A DNA stretch of 64,000 nt from Rhynochetos jubatus (GCA_027574665.1 CM050654.1:38459722-38523721), one strand, 5' to 3'; counted from the first letter of the stretch, positions 14,501-58,983 are shown. Translations and numbers: made by a program. Notes: generated by a model not told the origin, from the sequence alone.

Positions 14501-16270
14501 CAGAATTTGATCTCTGGTATTTCATTCCTCAATAGGATTTTGATTGATTTTATTTTAGTAGTTTTATCTTATTTCATAACGTTTGTATTAAATCAGATAC
14601 CTCTGAGCGCTTAATCATTTTTAGCTTCTAGATCTTTGTATTTAATATTGTATTTGCTGTCAAAATTTAATATAAATAAGAATCACAATAAATATAAGTC
14701 ATTGATCAGATGCAGTGAACTACAGCAATGACAGGGAACCAAAAAGCCTGATCCAGAAATCTTTGTCTGTAATAGACACACCTATTGACTTCAGTAGGTT
14801 TTGGGTCAGGCCTCCAATGGAAACAAAGCCCATCTATGCTTGCCAGATAGGTCAGCGGATGACCTGGAATATGGCAGCCATTAATCCACTATAATAACTA
14901 TGTGTCCTTACTGAAAAATGGTGACTAGTAAGACAAACGGTAGGATGCTGTGCTGTGTTCACAGGCTGCAAAGCAGAGTATCTACAGACCAGATGACAGG
15001 GATCTGGTGCATAAAACCAAATGGTTCTTCATCCACCCTTATTATCCTGATCATAGATCTCAGGGGAATTAGCTGGCATTGCTTGTGTGGGTCCCAGTAG
15101 ATAAATGTTTGGGGATCCCAAACCTTCATAGGCTGCATCCAAGGGAGGACACGGGTGATGGCAATACCAATGTTGCACCCTCCCCCTCCTAGGTACCAGG
15201 AGAGCTGAGCGTCACTGAACAAATATCCCTAACTCAAGTGAGTCATCTGTTTAGAGAGGTTAAAAGGCTCCTTCCCTTACTGCAGGAGCTATGCCACTGG
15301 GAACAAAAAAAGATCTAGGCATTAACTTGAGCAAGAAGGAGATTTACTGCATAGAAAAGCTTACAGACTACTGTGTGGTCCTTTTATCTGGAAGGAGACA
15401 GTCAGGGAGACCTGATTTCCAGACCCTTCTCCAAGGATTGGTTCCATAATTTGAATTAAATACTCATTATTAAACATAGAGAACTATATTTTGATTATGT
15501 GATGGTGTACTGGACATTTTTTGATAATGCCTTGGTAGTTTTTTGATCAGGACACCCATGTTAGTGTTGTAAATCAAAGAAACAAAAGGTTTTGTGGAAC
15601 AAAAAAAGGTTTTACTTTCTAAGTGCTGATCCCACTGTTGCTTGAAAATAAACCCAGATTAATTGATTAAGGTTATGGGATTCTGAAAATATATAATTTG
15701 GAGAGGTGAAACTTCAGTTACCTTACAGTGTCTTTAGATTACAATGAGGTGTCTGTATTGGAGATAGCCATAGTGTCTATTTTGCATCTACTGGAGGAAA
15801 TAAACTTCTCTAAACCATCCTCCCTGATGACTGTCAAATGAGGTCCGGGAGGTCAGTGCTCTTCTGACCTGCAGAAGAGCACACATTACCAATACCCCAG
15901 CAGAAGGGCTGGCAGAAGCAAGGTCTTGGATCTACTCTTCAGCTGTGGAGGAACTAAGAGGCTCCTGGAGGAATAGGGAGCCGGGTCACACTTTCCCCAG
16001 GGATTTCACTGGAGTGGCAACATTTAGGGAGGTGGCAGGTCTGGTGTATTAATTTCAGCCACCTCCTCCACTTTAACATCACACCAAACTACTTGTCTAA
16101 CCCTAACCCTCTGCCTCCTAGAAGCCTTGAAAAACATTGAGAACAAAGATGTTAAAATATCCTTTTTTCAACCATCTTTTGCCATTTTATTTTCCTTTTT
16201 ACCAGGTACAGGAAGATTAGGATGAAAGAGGAGTGGAAATGGTTAATGGTGTTTGGGTTGTTTTGTTTGG

Positions 16271-16289
16271 TTTTTTTTTTTTTTTTTTT
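16271..16289. repeat. T19 homopolymer
   Basis: Nineteen T follow a TTTTGTTTGG stretch on the + strand. Confidence 0.8.
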
Positions 16290-17974
16290 ACTCTACACAC
16301 TGGTGGGAGTGGAAAAATTGCTACTGTGTAAGGTATCAAGTCTGGAGGGGAAAAGGAAAATGTTCTCATCATAAACTAAATGATGGCAAATTAAACCAGG
16401 TAACTAGCATCATCCTGGCTGTTTGGCTAAAGCATAGACAGGTTTGGATTAATTGACACTAATGAGGCTGTGCTATTTAGGGCTTTCTATTTAAATACCA
16501 ACTGTTGTCCTTCCTATATGTGTCAGTGAAGCTCTTCTGGATGGTCTTCAGGGATTGGCATAAAAAATTGATACATAAATACAGTTTAGTATTTTTTATC
16601 TGTATCAAGAAGAATAAAGATGAATGTATCACAAAGGATTTAATTTTTTTAAAATATCCATCACCTGGAAGATATCATCACATTGACATTCAGAACTCCT
16701 CTTCCACAAAACCCAAGTCAGGTTAAGCCACAATGAATATAAGCTCAGCTGGCTACAACGCATATAATCATCTGTTATTCTCTCCACAGCTTGTTTCTAA
16801 GTACCTGTTAGTAATATACTATTGGTTTTAAGAAAAAAGAGCTGGTACTTATGGAAGTTACGTACTTAAAGGGTTTTCGTTCTTGAACAAAGGGGGAAAA
16901 AGCAATATTCTCTGGTGGCTCTGTGCTATATATTGTGTGCTAATCCTGTCCTATTTCTGCCTATCCCCTAGAGTTTTTCTGCTGTACCATGACTCTTTTG
17001 GATGTTTAAAAAAGCAGAGAATATTATGTGGTGTAACTAGAGTTCCCTAAACTGAGGAAACCACCGGGTACCTCAGTGAGCCTCTTGACTGCCTGCTGCA
17101 ACAGCGGGAAACACCGGCCAAGTTTTGCCCTGAAGTATGGAGTACATGTCATAAATTTTCTTTGCCAATAGACCCGGAAGGCCAAGTGCACAACTGCTGT
17201 CTTGAACACAATGGTGTCTCCAAGCATTGCAGTTATAGAACTATTCTTATAAAGATCAATGAGCTTGTAAATTTTGCAGTTAAAATTTTGAATATTCTGT
17301 TAGAAAATATGGTCTGTCATGGTTGCAGCTTTACTTGGGCTTCTCTCCTTTCCCAGGACAAGCAGAGCTGTAACACCAGGATATTCACTGTAGTTAGAAG
17401 GATATACTAATCAACGTCCTGATCTTGAAAGCTCCATTTCTAACATTGTCTTTGTCTGCTGCCTGTATCCTGCCTGCTCTGCCCTTGTACGTGAGCATGG
17501 CTGTACACAAACACCCCCTCTTATTTTTAAGAAAGAAAAGCTGGAGGTTGAACATTGCAGAGCCTGGAAAGAACTTCAGTGTAGCTCTGCACCTGCTATT
17601 TTTAGGAGCACAGACTGCACAGAAACAATAATGCTGCCTCTGGCTTTGAGATCTCAGAATTGTGAATGACACTTCAGTGTTTGTAACTGCTGTCGGTCTG
17701 GTGGGAGAACTCGAAATCTTCTGATAAGAAGGGAACAGCATTCTATCTATAGAGGCAAAAAAAAAAAAGCCTCTGGGGGTTACAGCAATATTTTGTCTTG
17801 GAAATACTTGATCAGTTTTACTATTCTATTCAAATACTTTGCTTTTAAAAAGCTTTACATCAAGTAAGTTTGGGTGTTGAATGATGCAGCTTTAGTGGCT
17901 GCTTACCAGCCACGCGTGAACATGCATACCTCAGGAGCTAAACTGTGGCATTTTTCATTTAAAGGTGAAATTGA

Positions 17975-17983
17975 ATGACCTGA
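17975..17983 (+). promoter_or_regulatory. Minimal upstream ORF (ATG-ACC-TGA) in the KYNU leader
   Basis: Inside the leader of the first coding exon an ATG is followed by a single ACC codon and a TGA stop. The stop ends 2 nt before the KYNU ATG at 17986. The upstream ATG has T at -3 and A at +4, a weak context, while the KYNU ATG has the favoured A/G pair, so most ribosomes would be expected to scan past it. The ORF is seen directly; any effect on translation is inference and depends on the predicted exon boundary at 17965. Confidence 0.5.
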
Positions 17984-17985
17984 AA

Positions 17986-47635
<29,650 letters not shown>

Positions 47636-50600
47636 GTAAGTATATTTCTCTACCCAAATTAAAGGTGCTGTGAAGTTTAAATGGAAAAGTATCTTTCCTT
47701 TGAGTTGACATCTGAAAGTGAGAAAGCGTATAGATTCCTGGTTGTAGACTATGTATATACGTAGAAGAAATTCCCTGCTTCAAAAAAACACTCATTGGGT
47801 TAATATTTGTTACTGACTTATTGCATCAAAGAAAAGGGTAGTACAAGATAAGATAATGTGGTTATCTGGCTTTGTTACATCTGATGGGTTGTTCTATGTT
47901 AATTTTAGTAAATTTTAAAATTGTTAATGTACATGCACACCTTTCAAATAGCTTTCCTCCTCTGCTTTCAGCCTGCTATCCTTTCTAAACTAAATATAAT
48001 TATAAAAGAGAGTGCTTGCAATATTAAAAACAAGCAACCTAAATCATGCCAGTGAGACTGTTCAATGTAAAGAGAATATTTAACATCATCTTTTAAAAAT
48101 GGATTTTTTAAAAATCATTGAAGTCTTTGGTTGGTGAACAAAATCAAAGACAATTTCCACTCTGTGCCTAATAGCTCTTTAATACTGGCATGTTTTCATT
48201 AAAATTATATCCACTGGTAAAGCTAGGAAGCATTACATGGAGATCTGTGTTCTCAAAGACTGTATAATCCATGAAAAGCTGTGCTATCAACTGAGGTTAG
48301 CTGCATTAAAAATATAGCTGTTCTTTAAAATGTTATATGACCGTACTCTGTGTATGTATATTAAGAACAGTAGGATTAATGCTTTTAATGCGCTGTCAGA
48401 TGTAAACATTTCTTTCTGGCTGTAATGCTTGGAGAAATTGCTGGCACTTGCTTTTATTTTAGCTTGAAGAAGGCAAACTAAATCAGGTTTCAGAGAGAAA
48501 TAATATTATAATATGCAGCTTTGCTGCACTATGTGGTGGTTTCAGACTGTCTAGACTCCTAGAAGATAACAAAATAACGCTGATAAGTTCTTCTCAGCCA
48601 CCCGTAACAGAAAACTCATTAGGATGACATATGACCTGTTGTGAGCTGATTCGATCCTCACATGTGAACACTGGCAAAATATTCTGAATATCTGGATATT
48701 ACTCCTGGAAGGGTTGGTGTTTTTTCTGTTTCCCTGTGAGCCAGCTGCAGGCATCGCTCCTATGACCAAACCTCTGGACCCTGGCTGTGGGGAGCTGGGA
48801 AGATGCTGAGCAGTGAAAAAATGTAACCCAGATAGAAATCACAGAAAAGCAATAGGAGGAATGAATAAAATCTCAAGGACTTGGAGACATTTTCCTTTCT
48901 TGATGAAATTTTGAAACTTCTGTGAGGGTAGTAGCTCGTAGTGAGGTAAGAGCTTAAATTAGTTTTTCCTGAACCAGTTTCTTCATACATAGTCATTAAC
49001 TTGTGTACTGAATCTGGATATTGAATGTCTTAAATACAATTGCATATAAGAAATAGGCTTTTTCAGCCTGGGCCCCAATTAAGGGTATAATTCCCAACTT
49101 TCTGCATAGGCCCTTTGCATTATTTAATCATAGCTATTTCATATTTCCTGGGATTTGATAATCACTCATCAAATTGTTTGTAGTTAATATGCCCAGGTTG
49201 CATTACTTTTTCTTTCTTTTCCGCATCAACCAGCCATTTCAGGCCTACAAATAAGGCAGTGAGACAAAGGAGAATTTGTCTATGTCAAAGTATTCAATTT
49301 TATAGCTGATTTAAATGCAGAGCAATTTGCTGTATGTTGTACAATCAAATAGAGTGGAATTTAACTGCTCTGGAAGTTGCAGTTTTTATGCTGTATCTAG
49401 AAGGGCTTCGCTTGTCATCTGAATCAAGGATGACACCCAGTGGCCAGACAACGTCATTCAAAAACAGAAGCACGGAACACTCTTTTTGAACATCTCAGCC
49501 CACACATAACTGGGTAATTAAATTCCAATCCGGCTGATATACTCTTCTAACTTAAACTGTCTGAAATATTGTTTTTAACTCATGGTCAATATTATGCAAG
49601 TCACTTTTCCCACGTATATGGATTTCTTGAATTTGTCTCATCCTTCATATTTTCTGCAAGCTATTGAGTAGATAATTAGTCTTATATCAAAAGAATGTAT
49701 TGTATTTTAATATAAAGATGTATGTCCTGCCCATAATTCAGAGAGGCAGACCCAGAACATTTGCCAAGTGCCTGTTACTGACTGAGGCTGGGGCAAAAAG
49801 GACTTAGGTAATTCCTGAAAATTAAACAGCTCAATCCAAAACTTTAAAATTAAATCCTGAAGCCCAGCTATTGCCCATCATCAAAGACATTTAGGTATTT
49901 TGTTTTAACTTCTGCATCTATGAGTATGCCTTTGGATATGCCCAGAGCTTTGCTAATACCAGCAGCTCCATCCAGACCTTTCTCCCTGGACAACAGAGTA
50001 CTGCTACATTCTTTTAAAAATACAGCTTGTGAAGGAGTTATTAACTTATTTAGTAGCTTTACTACCAGCAGCTAGGTCCATGCTGAAACTGCTTTCTGCT
50101 TTGAGTCTGCAGACCGAGCTTGTGGCAGCCTAGCTGCAAACCTACACAGTCCAAACCTCGTGTTATTCAGTAACACCATGTCACATCCCAGCAGACAAAA
50201 GGCAACATCAAGCCCACTTTCTTTATGGCTGTGAAAGCTTCCCACAAGAGTTTTAGAAGCTGGTAATTCACCAGCTTGAAAAAGAATTTAGGGCCAAGAG
50301 CAAAGATTGATCCTTAGGTCTGACAGTTAGAAGAGGGAGGCTACAGACAATACAGGCACCTATGTCTTCTTCTTTTGTGTCACGTCAAAGGCCAACCCAC
50401 ACTCCTTGGCTTAGCTGGGGATACTTCTCTAATTCACTGCAAGGGCCGTGGGTCTGAAAGTTACATGTTGTAACCATCCTAATTAATATCTGTACCCAAG
50501 TAGGTTGGGTAGTCCTTTGCTAGTCCCCTATCTTTCTTCCTAGAGCAGTAAAACTGAATCCATCTGACATATATGGGTCCAATATATTCCTATTCTCTCA

Positions 50601-53600
50601 TGATCTCACCTCCTTTGAAGTCTCTTTTAATACTCAAATAGCTTTTTTAATACCTGCTCTATATATCACAATGCAATATATTCTTGGCTAATTGTGCTGG
50701 AGTGATTTGTCTATGGGAAGGTTTCAAATAAAAAAGACCTGGACAGAGCAGAGCTATTAAATGCTACTGAATCTGTTTGGTCAGTGCAGGCTGATCCTGT
50801 GCCCCCAGATTTCTACAGAAATGCAGTTACGTTGTGGAAGGGAGGTCTCTAAAGTCCAGAGAGCATTAAGGTGACCTACTAATCCTGAAATTTTGCTTGA
50901 ATAGCTCTTTTGGGCTCCAGAAATGTTTCGGGGTTTTATATTTTTCCATTGGTTTTTCTTTCCCCCCTCTTTCTCTATTTCTCCATTTATAAAAAGAAGG
51001 ATAACTCAAATATGCCAAGCAAGGTAGCTATAAGGTCATGTGAATGTTTGTGAGCACCTGGGATAAAAGGTACAGGAAAAATCAGGTGTTTACAGAAGAT
51101 TATCTGCAGTTGTAAGTGTGCTGTGAGTTCAGCTCTGCTGTCAGCTGGCATAAGGGACAGGAGGAGACAAACTCAGAGTCCTGAGATAGGAGAAGAAAAA
51201 AGTGTCCTAGTCAAATCCTTGTAAGAAAAAGTAAGGCACAATTTAAAAAGATGAAAGGGAAATAAATGTATGTAAAGCAGCCAGGAGAACAATAATAAGC
51301 CTTGGCAGAGGATTAAATGAAAAATGTACACAGTCTAGTGTTTAAAATGAAAGGATTTATCAGGACTTAACTTTAGCACAGACTAGCAGCAGGTAGAGTT
51401 TAAAAATAAAGTTTGTGTGATGTGAAGAAATGCTGTATGTGCAGGGAGCAGCTGATGTCCACAGAGCGTGTAGGCTTTTACTGTAGGATAAAAAGTATCA
51501 AAGAACAAGAAACAAAAATGTAACTATTTTACACAGCTTTGAGACACACAAGGTATCTCCAGGCAATTTCTTCATAGGCAGAGATGAGATAACAACCCTC
51601 CCTCTTAGATCACTTTCCTTTTCGGCATCTTGATTCCAGCCAAGATGCCAGAACACAAATGGCTTCTTGCTACTTCATTATAGAGACCTGCCCAGCTGTT
51701 GGATATCTGAACTTTTACCCTGGTGTGCGATAAACAAAAATGCCCTATTCCAGCTCCATACATCTTCCCCTTTCCATTATTCCCAGGCACTCTGGGTCCC
51801 CACCCTGTTCCAGTGCAGAGCCTCTCTGCCCAGTAACTTTGTTTTGCAAGAGGTTGCCCAACCCCTCCCGGGGCTGGTAGCTCCAGCTGAGTTTGTCTTT
51901 AGTTACTTTCTTGATCTATGAGGAGATACCACATTATTTCTTTTTGAATTACAGCCACATAATCCCCAAATTGAACAGCTGAAGCTTCTGTGAAATGCTG
52001 AAAATAATGTTGCTTTAGAACAATGTGAGTTGGGAGCAAAGGACAGCCATGAAAAGATTGGGAAGGAGGACTGTTTTCTATCTTCTCTATTGGAAAGAAC
52101 TAAAGCTGCCTTTGTTTAAAATGCTTCTAGGAATAATAGACTAAGATGATCCAGCTCTCGCTGACCCTTGGAGTCTATCAGCTCTGAGAAACTCAGCACT
52201 ACTGAAAGTTTTAGCAGAACAGAGTCCCCTGGCCCAGCCAAGGTGGGATCTGGAGAAGTACGGTAGGGACTTCCAAGGAGCTGTGCTGAACGAAGCAAGG
52301 TGGAAAGTCAGGGGTCACAGATGGAAGTGTGCATGCTGCCCTTTGGAGAAGGGTTTGTCGCTGGTCCTAGTGAACTCAAATTGTGGACTAATGTATGGAA
52401 AAACTATTCGTGGAGGAGAACACGTGTCCCCCGAGTGCATAAAGGTAGAAATGAACTGTTTCTGTGCCAAGGAGATGAGAACAATTCAGCTCCTCGAGCT
52501 AATTTAGAAACCAAAAGTTAAAACTTCCCTTGGGAACAGACTGTTTAGGAATAAAGGCATTGGCTAATTAGGCTTAATTGCATTGTCTTGGGACAAGTGA
52601 TTTATTAGGCCAATCTAGACCCATGATGGGCCTGCAGGGGTGTGTTCTCAGATTCACCAACTGAATGGCAAATATCCAAGAGCATTTTTCAACTTTGGAG
52701 AGAGTCTCAGGGAGAAAAAAAAAAAGTGAGAGCTTAATGTACATTCACATAATCTATTCGCATTCTCATTTCTTCAACTCTGTACATCCTTTTATGTGGC
52801 TCCCATGATTGTATCCTTGTTCTCTGTCAAGTATTTTCTCTCTAACTTCCTACAAATTCTCCCTTGTAATTAAGCTGTATCTTCAAGCAATCTTGCTTCT
52901 CATTATAAATAATCTTATCATTCTTTCCTCCTTGAAGGTTTTCCCTTATGTTTTGTCATCTTTGCCCTGGTTAAATTTAAAGGTATTTGAGAGAGGAGCT
53001 ACATGACTCCTTGTAAACTCATGGGACTATGTACAAGTAAACATGCTGTATATCAAGTCTGAGTCACCTATAGGATAGTGATAGTAGCGTGCTGTTTTCC
53101 CTCCTTGTGCGTACTCCTGTGTTACTTAGATAATAATAGCTTTGAAAGCTCAAAATGGAACATATGGAAAATCAGACATGGTTCCTCTCAAATTTCTCAA
53201 TTATGTACTATAGTATTTTTAAAAAGCAGGGTGCTGGACTGATTTCTGCTTTTCATGCATGTTATCAAGCCATCAAAATTCTGGGAGAAGCAGAGATGAG
53301 TAAACAAAAGCACTTCGCTTCTATGAGCTTCTCCAAAACAGTGTTTATAGCAGAGGTGTGTTTGGCTGCAGACATCTTTGCAAATTTGGAGGTTTTATGG
53401 ATATTTAAATCTTTACCCCATAACGTGCACTTTCTTTTGTCCAAAGCTCCACCAAAATATGAAGAAATGTAATTTAAAACATGATGCTTGCCACGGTCTT
53501 CTAAAAAACATAATTTTTATTTTAAGGCTGAGGCTGGTGAAATTCTTGCAATAGATCTTTAATGGTATTCATTCTTCCACAGTCGCTCACTAAACTAGTG

Positions 53601-53936
53601 GGTTTGCAGGTTACAAATTTCTCGTGCATCTCTCCTTCTGGACCATGCTGATGGGACATACACCACTTAGTCTGCTCTGACATGGCCCTTTCCCACTCTC
53701 AGCCTTGGAAATGAGAGGGAGGTGGCAGCGTTCCTTACAGATGCAGTTTCCCATCTGCTGCCTCTAGCTTTTCTCATCAGATCGTGTAAGACATAACTGC
53801 TTCAATACATGAAAGGAGCCCAACAGGCTTAGCCTGATGGAAAGGTGAATGTAGCCTGGGGGCAACTCTTGCATCCCCATTAACTAGCAAGGAAGAGATC
53901 CTGGGGCTCTCCTCCCAGTCTGTATGGTTGCTGTAA

Positions 53937-53957
53937 TTTTTTTTTTTTTTTTTTTTT
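53937..53957. repeat. T21 homopolymer
   Basis: Twenty-one T follow gctgtaa in the last KYNU intron. Confidence 0.8.
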
Positions 53958-56105
53958 ACTCCACTTCAAAGGACCTGTGTTGTTAGCTGCTTGCTCTTTG
54001 TGCCTTAGTTCTCTACTTTGAGACAGGTAATTTTGAAAGCGCTTTGCTGTGTCTTGGTTTGTGTTGGTTTTTTTACTTTTTTCTCCAATAAGAAAAGTCT
54101 GAATGAACTTCCAGAGATGCAACATTCAAGCTGGTGTCACACACCTTTAAAAAAATGGAAAGAAACCCTTCTTTTACCTGCCTCTTTAATTAGTCACAGA
54201 GACATTATCTCCGCTCTTATGCTTACCCCTCAGTATGTATGGTTCTGTATCCACCTCACACAACCCTTTTCTCTTAGGGAGAAAAGAGTTTATTTTCAAC
54301 AAAAAATGTCAAGTAAATCTTCTGCCATTTCCACTAAGAGCTCGCTTACTTCTGTGCAGAAATGTGCTGGAACTAATGCAATTTTACATTTGGGATTTCC
54401 TACTAGATGTTGACTCACTTTCAACATTTGATCATATTTTACTTTTTCTACTTCAGATTCACACTTTTGGTACTTTCTATGAAGCTTTTGTCCTAAGGTT
54501 ATCAATTAAACCTCTAGTCTACAGATGTCCTTTAGAAATGAGATTTGCTCATGCTTTTGTATTAGTTCATTAGCCCACAGTGGGGAATTGTTTCTAATTT
54601 TTCCTTACTGAATGTGCTTCAAGATCACAGTAGGCCTCGAAATTGCTCTATGCTGAAAGTACCAGCAATAGACATTATGCTTTTGTGCCATTAATACAGT
54701 TACCTTTTTTCCCACTTATGTCCTCTGGAGTATACTCCTGTAATTGTCCGTTACCAGTTCAGATGAGGTCTCCTGCACTGCATGTCTCCCAGAGCTATAC
54801 GTGTCCCTGTCCTGGCTGAATACCTTTCTGGCTTTAGCCACAGCTCTGGGATCACACATGCAGCTCATATTGTGATTCATATCACAGCCAGCACCTGATT
54901 CAAACCATAAGCATTTTTAAAGGTAATTGGAAGGTCGTTGCCCAGGTTAAAGAAATAATTCAGCCTCGTTATTACTTGTAAAGTTGGTTTTTTGTGTGTG
55001 TGCACCGATGGGATTTTGTATGGGTTTTCTTTCTTTCTTGGTTTACCTCTTGTGTTTAATTTTTTCCACTTGTTCATGGGGGTTTTGGTCCTCATGCCCC
55101 CTCTTTCTCCCAGCTGAACCTTTGTCTCCCGAGTGTTCAGCCAGGACAAGACGGTCTCACCAGGGCATACAACTTCATACTTACCTTTTTCCTTGGGCTC
55201 TCTTATCTCTCAAATCTATTTTATCTTCACCATTGTTGTGGGCAAGCTAGATCGTTTCTCTTGCCCTCACCTTATCTTCTTTCTTGGTAAGACCAGAAAA
55301 GCAAGCCCACAGACTGCTGTCCTTTACTTCGTGCCTATCTCCACACATCTTTGTCTCAGGATCTTCTTGGAGGCCTTCATGACATATACTGTTTCTTCTT
55401 GTCCAGTTGCTTTAGGTCATCTTTCCTCTTTCCTTGTGAAATATTTATTGTCACTGTTTGTACCTGATGGTAAGCTCTTGCTATCACAGTCACTACTCCC
55501 TGTTTGCCACTGAAGTCACTGGCAGCACTTGGTGGCAGGTGCCACTTTGCTGCTTCCTATGCATGGAAATCATAAGGCAGCTACAACAAGAGTTTCACTA
55601 TGGTGCCACCGAAATCGGTGCTCACTCATGTGTCTGAAGAGCAGTTTCCAGTGAGCTGCTGGGAATGTTATATACCTCTCTTATCCCCTTCCTTCTCTTA
55701 GTTTCTCAGTTGGTATGGCATCAAGTCAGGGAGCTAATCACACTGGTGTAACAGTTTTGGGAAACTCGTGAATTCTTTCTGTCCCATGGCATGAAAAACA
55801 GCTCTTCAAAGAGAAGAATTATTAATTCCTTTATCTGTGTACAGTTTATTGAACAAAAATATAACAATTTCCTAACCTATTTTTTCAGCATTCCTCTGCA
55901 TTCACTGACAGATTTCTGATGACTTCCTAGCAACCCATTGTAGACAAGCACAGAGATATTCGTTCAGAGTGTGTCGGTGGTCAATGCTGCAGATACCGTT
56001 AGTTTGTGACATGAGAATAAGACTGTATAAGCATCCTTGTCCGATGGCTTCTCACCTGTTTCTGCAGTGAGAAGTGCTTTAGGGGCTCCTGAAACCATTG
56101 TTGGG

Positions 56106-56168
56106 CCTCATGTCAGACATTTGACATACATACATTGGACATCGTGTCAAATGTTTGACCTCATGTCA
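56106..56168. repeat. 15-bp hairpin flanked by 10-bp direct repeats
   Basis: The arm gtcagacatttgaca at 56112-56126 is complementary to tgtcaaatgtttgac at 56145-56159 at 14 of 15 positions, and the exception is a G-U wobble in RNA. The loop is 18 nt. The decamer cctcatgtca occurs at both 56106-56115 and 56159-56168, bracketing the structure. Confidence 0.7.
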
Positions 56169-58972
56169 AGCACCTTTTAGAGCTCAAAATACTGGTTGTT
56201 TATGTGCTACTGAAAATCAGGGCAACTACAGCCTTGTAAAGAAAGGTCCCTAAGTCACATTTGTCTTGTGTTCTCTGGTGATGGATGAAATTTCACCTTT
56301 TTGAGGAGGGACTCTTTAAAACGACTCTGAAAGACGTCCATTTTTGTTCTCCCTTAACGATTTCCTGTCTTAGGCTGCAGCTCAATAAGCTCTGTTTGCT
56401 TTCTTGTCTCCTTGAGTATCAGTTAGTGTGAGTAAATATTTTGTAACACAACTACTGGATTCTGTGGCAACTCTGCTGACACTTAAAACTTTGAATTCAA
56501 TTAGTTCCAGCCACTGACATTAAAAAACCCCCAAATCTCATCTAGTGTGGATTGCTTCTTGTTTCAGGCAAAGAGCAGAGGTGATAACTCTTACATTTTA
56601 GCTAATAAGGATTCTCGTATGATAAAGGTCTTGCATTGATATTGTGATTACTCTATTTAAAAACAACAGAGACCTGAGGAAGCGCAGCTTCTAGATCTTA
56701 AAATTTTTATATTATGGTTCAGACACATATATTATTTAGAAATCTATCTGGATATCATCCCCTTAAAGATTTATTCGAGGGATTGAGGAGACTGTGTAGT
56801 TCAGTAAGTGCATCATAGTAATCAAAACCATCCAAGTCTCCTTTAAGTCAGAATTCACATTTAAAAGTACCTCTAGGATGGATTGTTGTTTTTACTTCTT
56901 GTTTAATTTAATCTATTTGAAACAGCCTAGAAAAATATTACTGAATTCTTAAAGAATGTAATATGCTGGGGTTTATCACCATAATATAATTGGGAACTAT
57001 TCAATACTTTATAAAAATCACTGAGAACTTTATTAATATCTCTATGAGTAAATTGGCTCCCTGCTTGATTTTTAATTTCTGGTGTTAGGCAGAATATTTG
57101 ATTTCCCCTTACTAAATGTGCTAACATACTGTTGGCTGTATTCCCCCTTTTCATATATCTGATATTTGGCTAGTGGAAGTGATATATGAGCACTTTGTGA
57201 TAATAGTTGTTCGTAAGCCGATTTAACAGTTTTTAATTCAACTTCATTAGCCTTAGAGGGCTTGTTTTTTGTGAGATCTTTTTCTGGGATTTAATTTAGG
57301 CTCCAATTTTGTCTGCCATTTGATCATACCTTTCTTCTGCCTGATCATGGCGAATGAAATTATCATCCCTCATCACCAGCGCCTTAGAGGTTTGGCAGGG
57401 AGCTCTGTGCAACTCCAAGGGGCTCTGATTGGATTCGCAGCATTGCAGGCATTTCTCTTTCTCATGCCCTGATCACAGCAACTTGTTTCTTGCTACAAAA
57501 GTGAACTCAATCTTCTTTTGTTTTGACCTGGAGGGGTAATATGGAGGGACATGTTGAAATTGGTGTATTCCCAGTCGTGTTGAGTCTAAAAGACTAACAA
57601 GGAAAAAATCAATTCAAGAAGAGCGTGTGTACCCTCCATCTTCAAATACCTATCAGCTGTAAATCACCTTGCACTTGATTGACCGAACAGCCTAGGTTTT
57701 CAGCCAAGAGTCTATCTAATTGTGGCAGCAGTTGCATTGAATTCCCCACCTCTGAGAACAGGGAAGCTCAGGGAGCTGCGAGCTGCCCAGGTACCTTTGG
57801 AAAAAGGATGATTACTCAAATCTAGCGTTTTCATAATTTCACCTGTCACAGTTACATAGTTAACTACGTGTCATTGTTTAGATTGTGAAACTGTTTTTTC
57901 AGGATTTTGCTCTTTGCTGGTAAAATTTGTTGCTAGACAGAAAGTGATTTTAGCTTTTTTTTTTTTTTTAACCAAGACAAGCCTCAAAATAGAGGAGAAA
58001 AATTGTCTCCCTTTAGATGGTACTGAAAATGTAAGCTACTTAACAAAGATGACTGTCATGCTATTAGCCTCTAATACAATCATATTACTTTGGTCTTTTG
58101 ACAAAGTAAAACCTCATTGATATTAAATATGAAAAGTTACTACTTTCACAGTAACAACTTTTCATAAGGAGTTCTGATTTTTTCCACTGAGTTCTAAGAG
58201 ACTGGTCCATTAATAATGTAAGACATTGCTCACAAGTCACATATGCTTAATAATTAGGAAACATTTGTAATGAGTTGAAAAGAGTAAGGAAAGCATCAGA
58301 GTATGTACAAGTCCAAAACTACAGAAGTCTGGGGCTAATAATTACCTGGGCTTCAAAAGCTTTTCAGATTCTAACAACAGATCCTACTTAAAATTAACCA
58401 CAGATATTGCACAGAAGAGAATAATGAAAGAAGTCCAATTTTACCATTTAGGATAAAGAATATCTAAATAGATATAAGGGAGGAGGGAAAAGAGGGACTT
58501 TAAATATAGCTTCTGGCAATCTTGGCAAGGTTTTCTGAAGGAGACAGTGAGAGTTAGGTTTCAAATATTACTTGATTCTAACAGCGGCTAGCTGCGAACT
58601 CCCTTAATCCCCTATGCAAACCTAGCATATATATGTAGACACTATGAAGTAACAACCACACAGTATATGAAGAATTTCACCTACACAGGAGGGTTAAAAT
58701 CTTTGAATTCTGCATTTCAGTGATGAAACTGGGAGTCACTTTTCAATTATCTTTGTTCTTATTAAACAGATGCCTCACCACCACACCAAATGTTATTTGA
58801 AGTATTCTTCTCCCTTCCAGCAAACAGGTCAGAGGAGGACCTTGCTGTGGTGCCCAGTGGTGAAAAGACGGAATTGCAGTGAAATAGCATTGTCCATTAA
58901 CTTGGGCTTCAGTTTTGTGTCAGCACAGCTGTGAAACACCATGTAGAATTAAACAATAGAAATATTGATCCC

Positions 58973-58983
58973 CACACACACAC
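58973..58983. repeat. Short (CA)n microsatellite
   Basis: About five and a half CA units are followed by C-rich sequence. Confidence 0.6.

Larger units (their letters stand above)
1..17964. other. 5' flank and/or first intron of KYNU; no supported exon
   Basis: This 18-kb stretch holds no coding exon that I can support on either strand. Open frames in it are short, lack recognisable protein words and lack paired splice sites. KYNU in other vertebrates has a non-coding first exon, so that exon and the promoter probably lie either here or left of the window; I could not place them with confidence. Visible low-complexity items are T-runs at 195-209, 5503-5529 and 16271-16289 and an A-rich AAAC-type patch near 14391-14425. 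No CpG island is obvious. By synteny known from other vertebrates the next upstream gene would be LRP1B on the opposite strand, but no LRP1B exon was recognised. Confidence 0.6.

Noticed and set aside
16098-16110. Telomere-like taaccctaaccct
   Set aside because: Only two units are present, which is too short to call an interstitial telomeric repeat.
52283-52521. Overlapping open frames of 73-74 codons in two frames
   Set aside because: No recognisable motifs, no splice sites and no repeat match that I could name.
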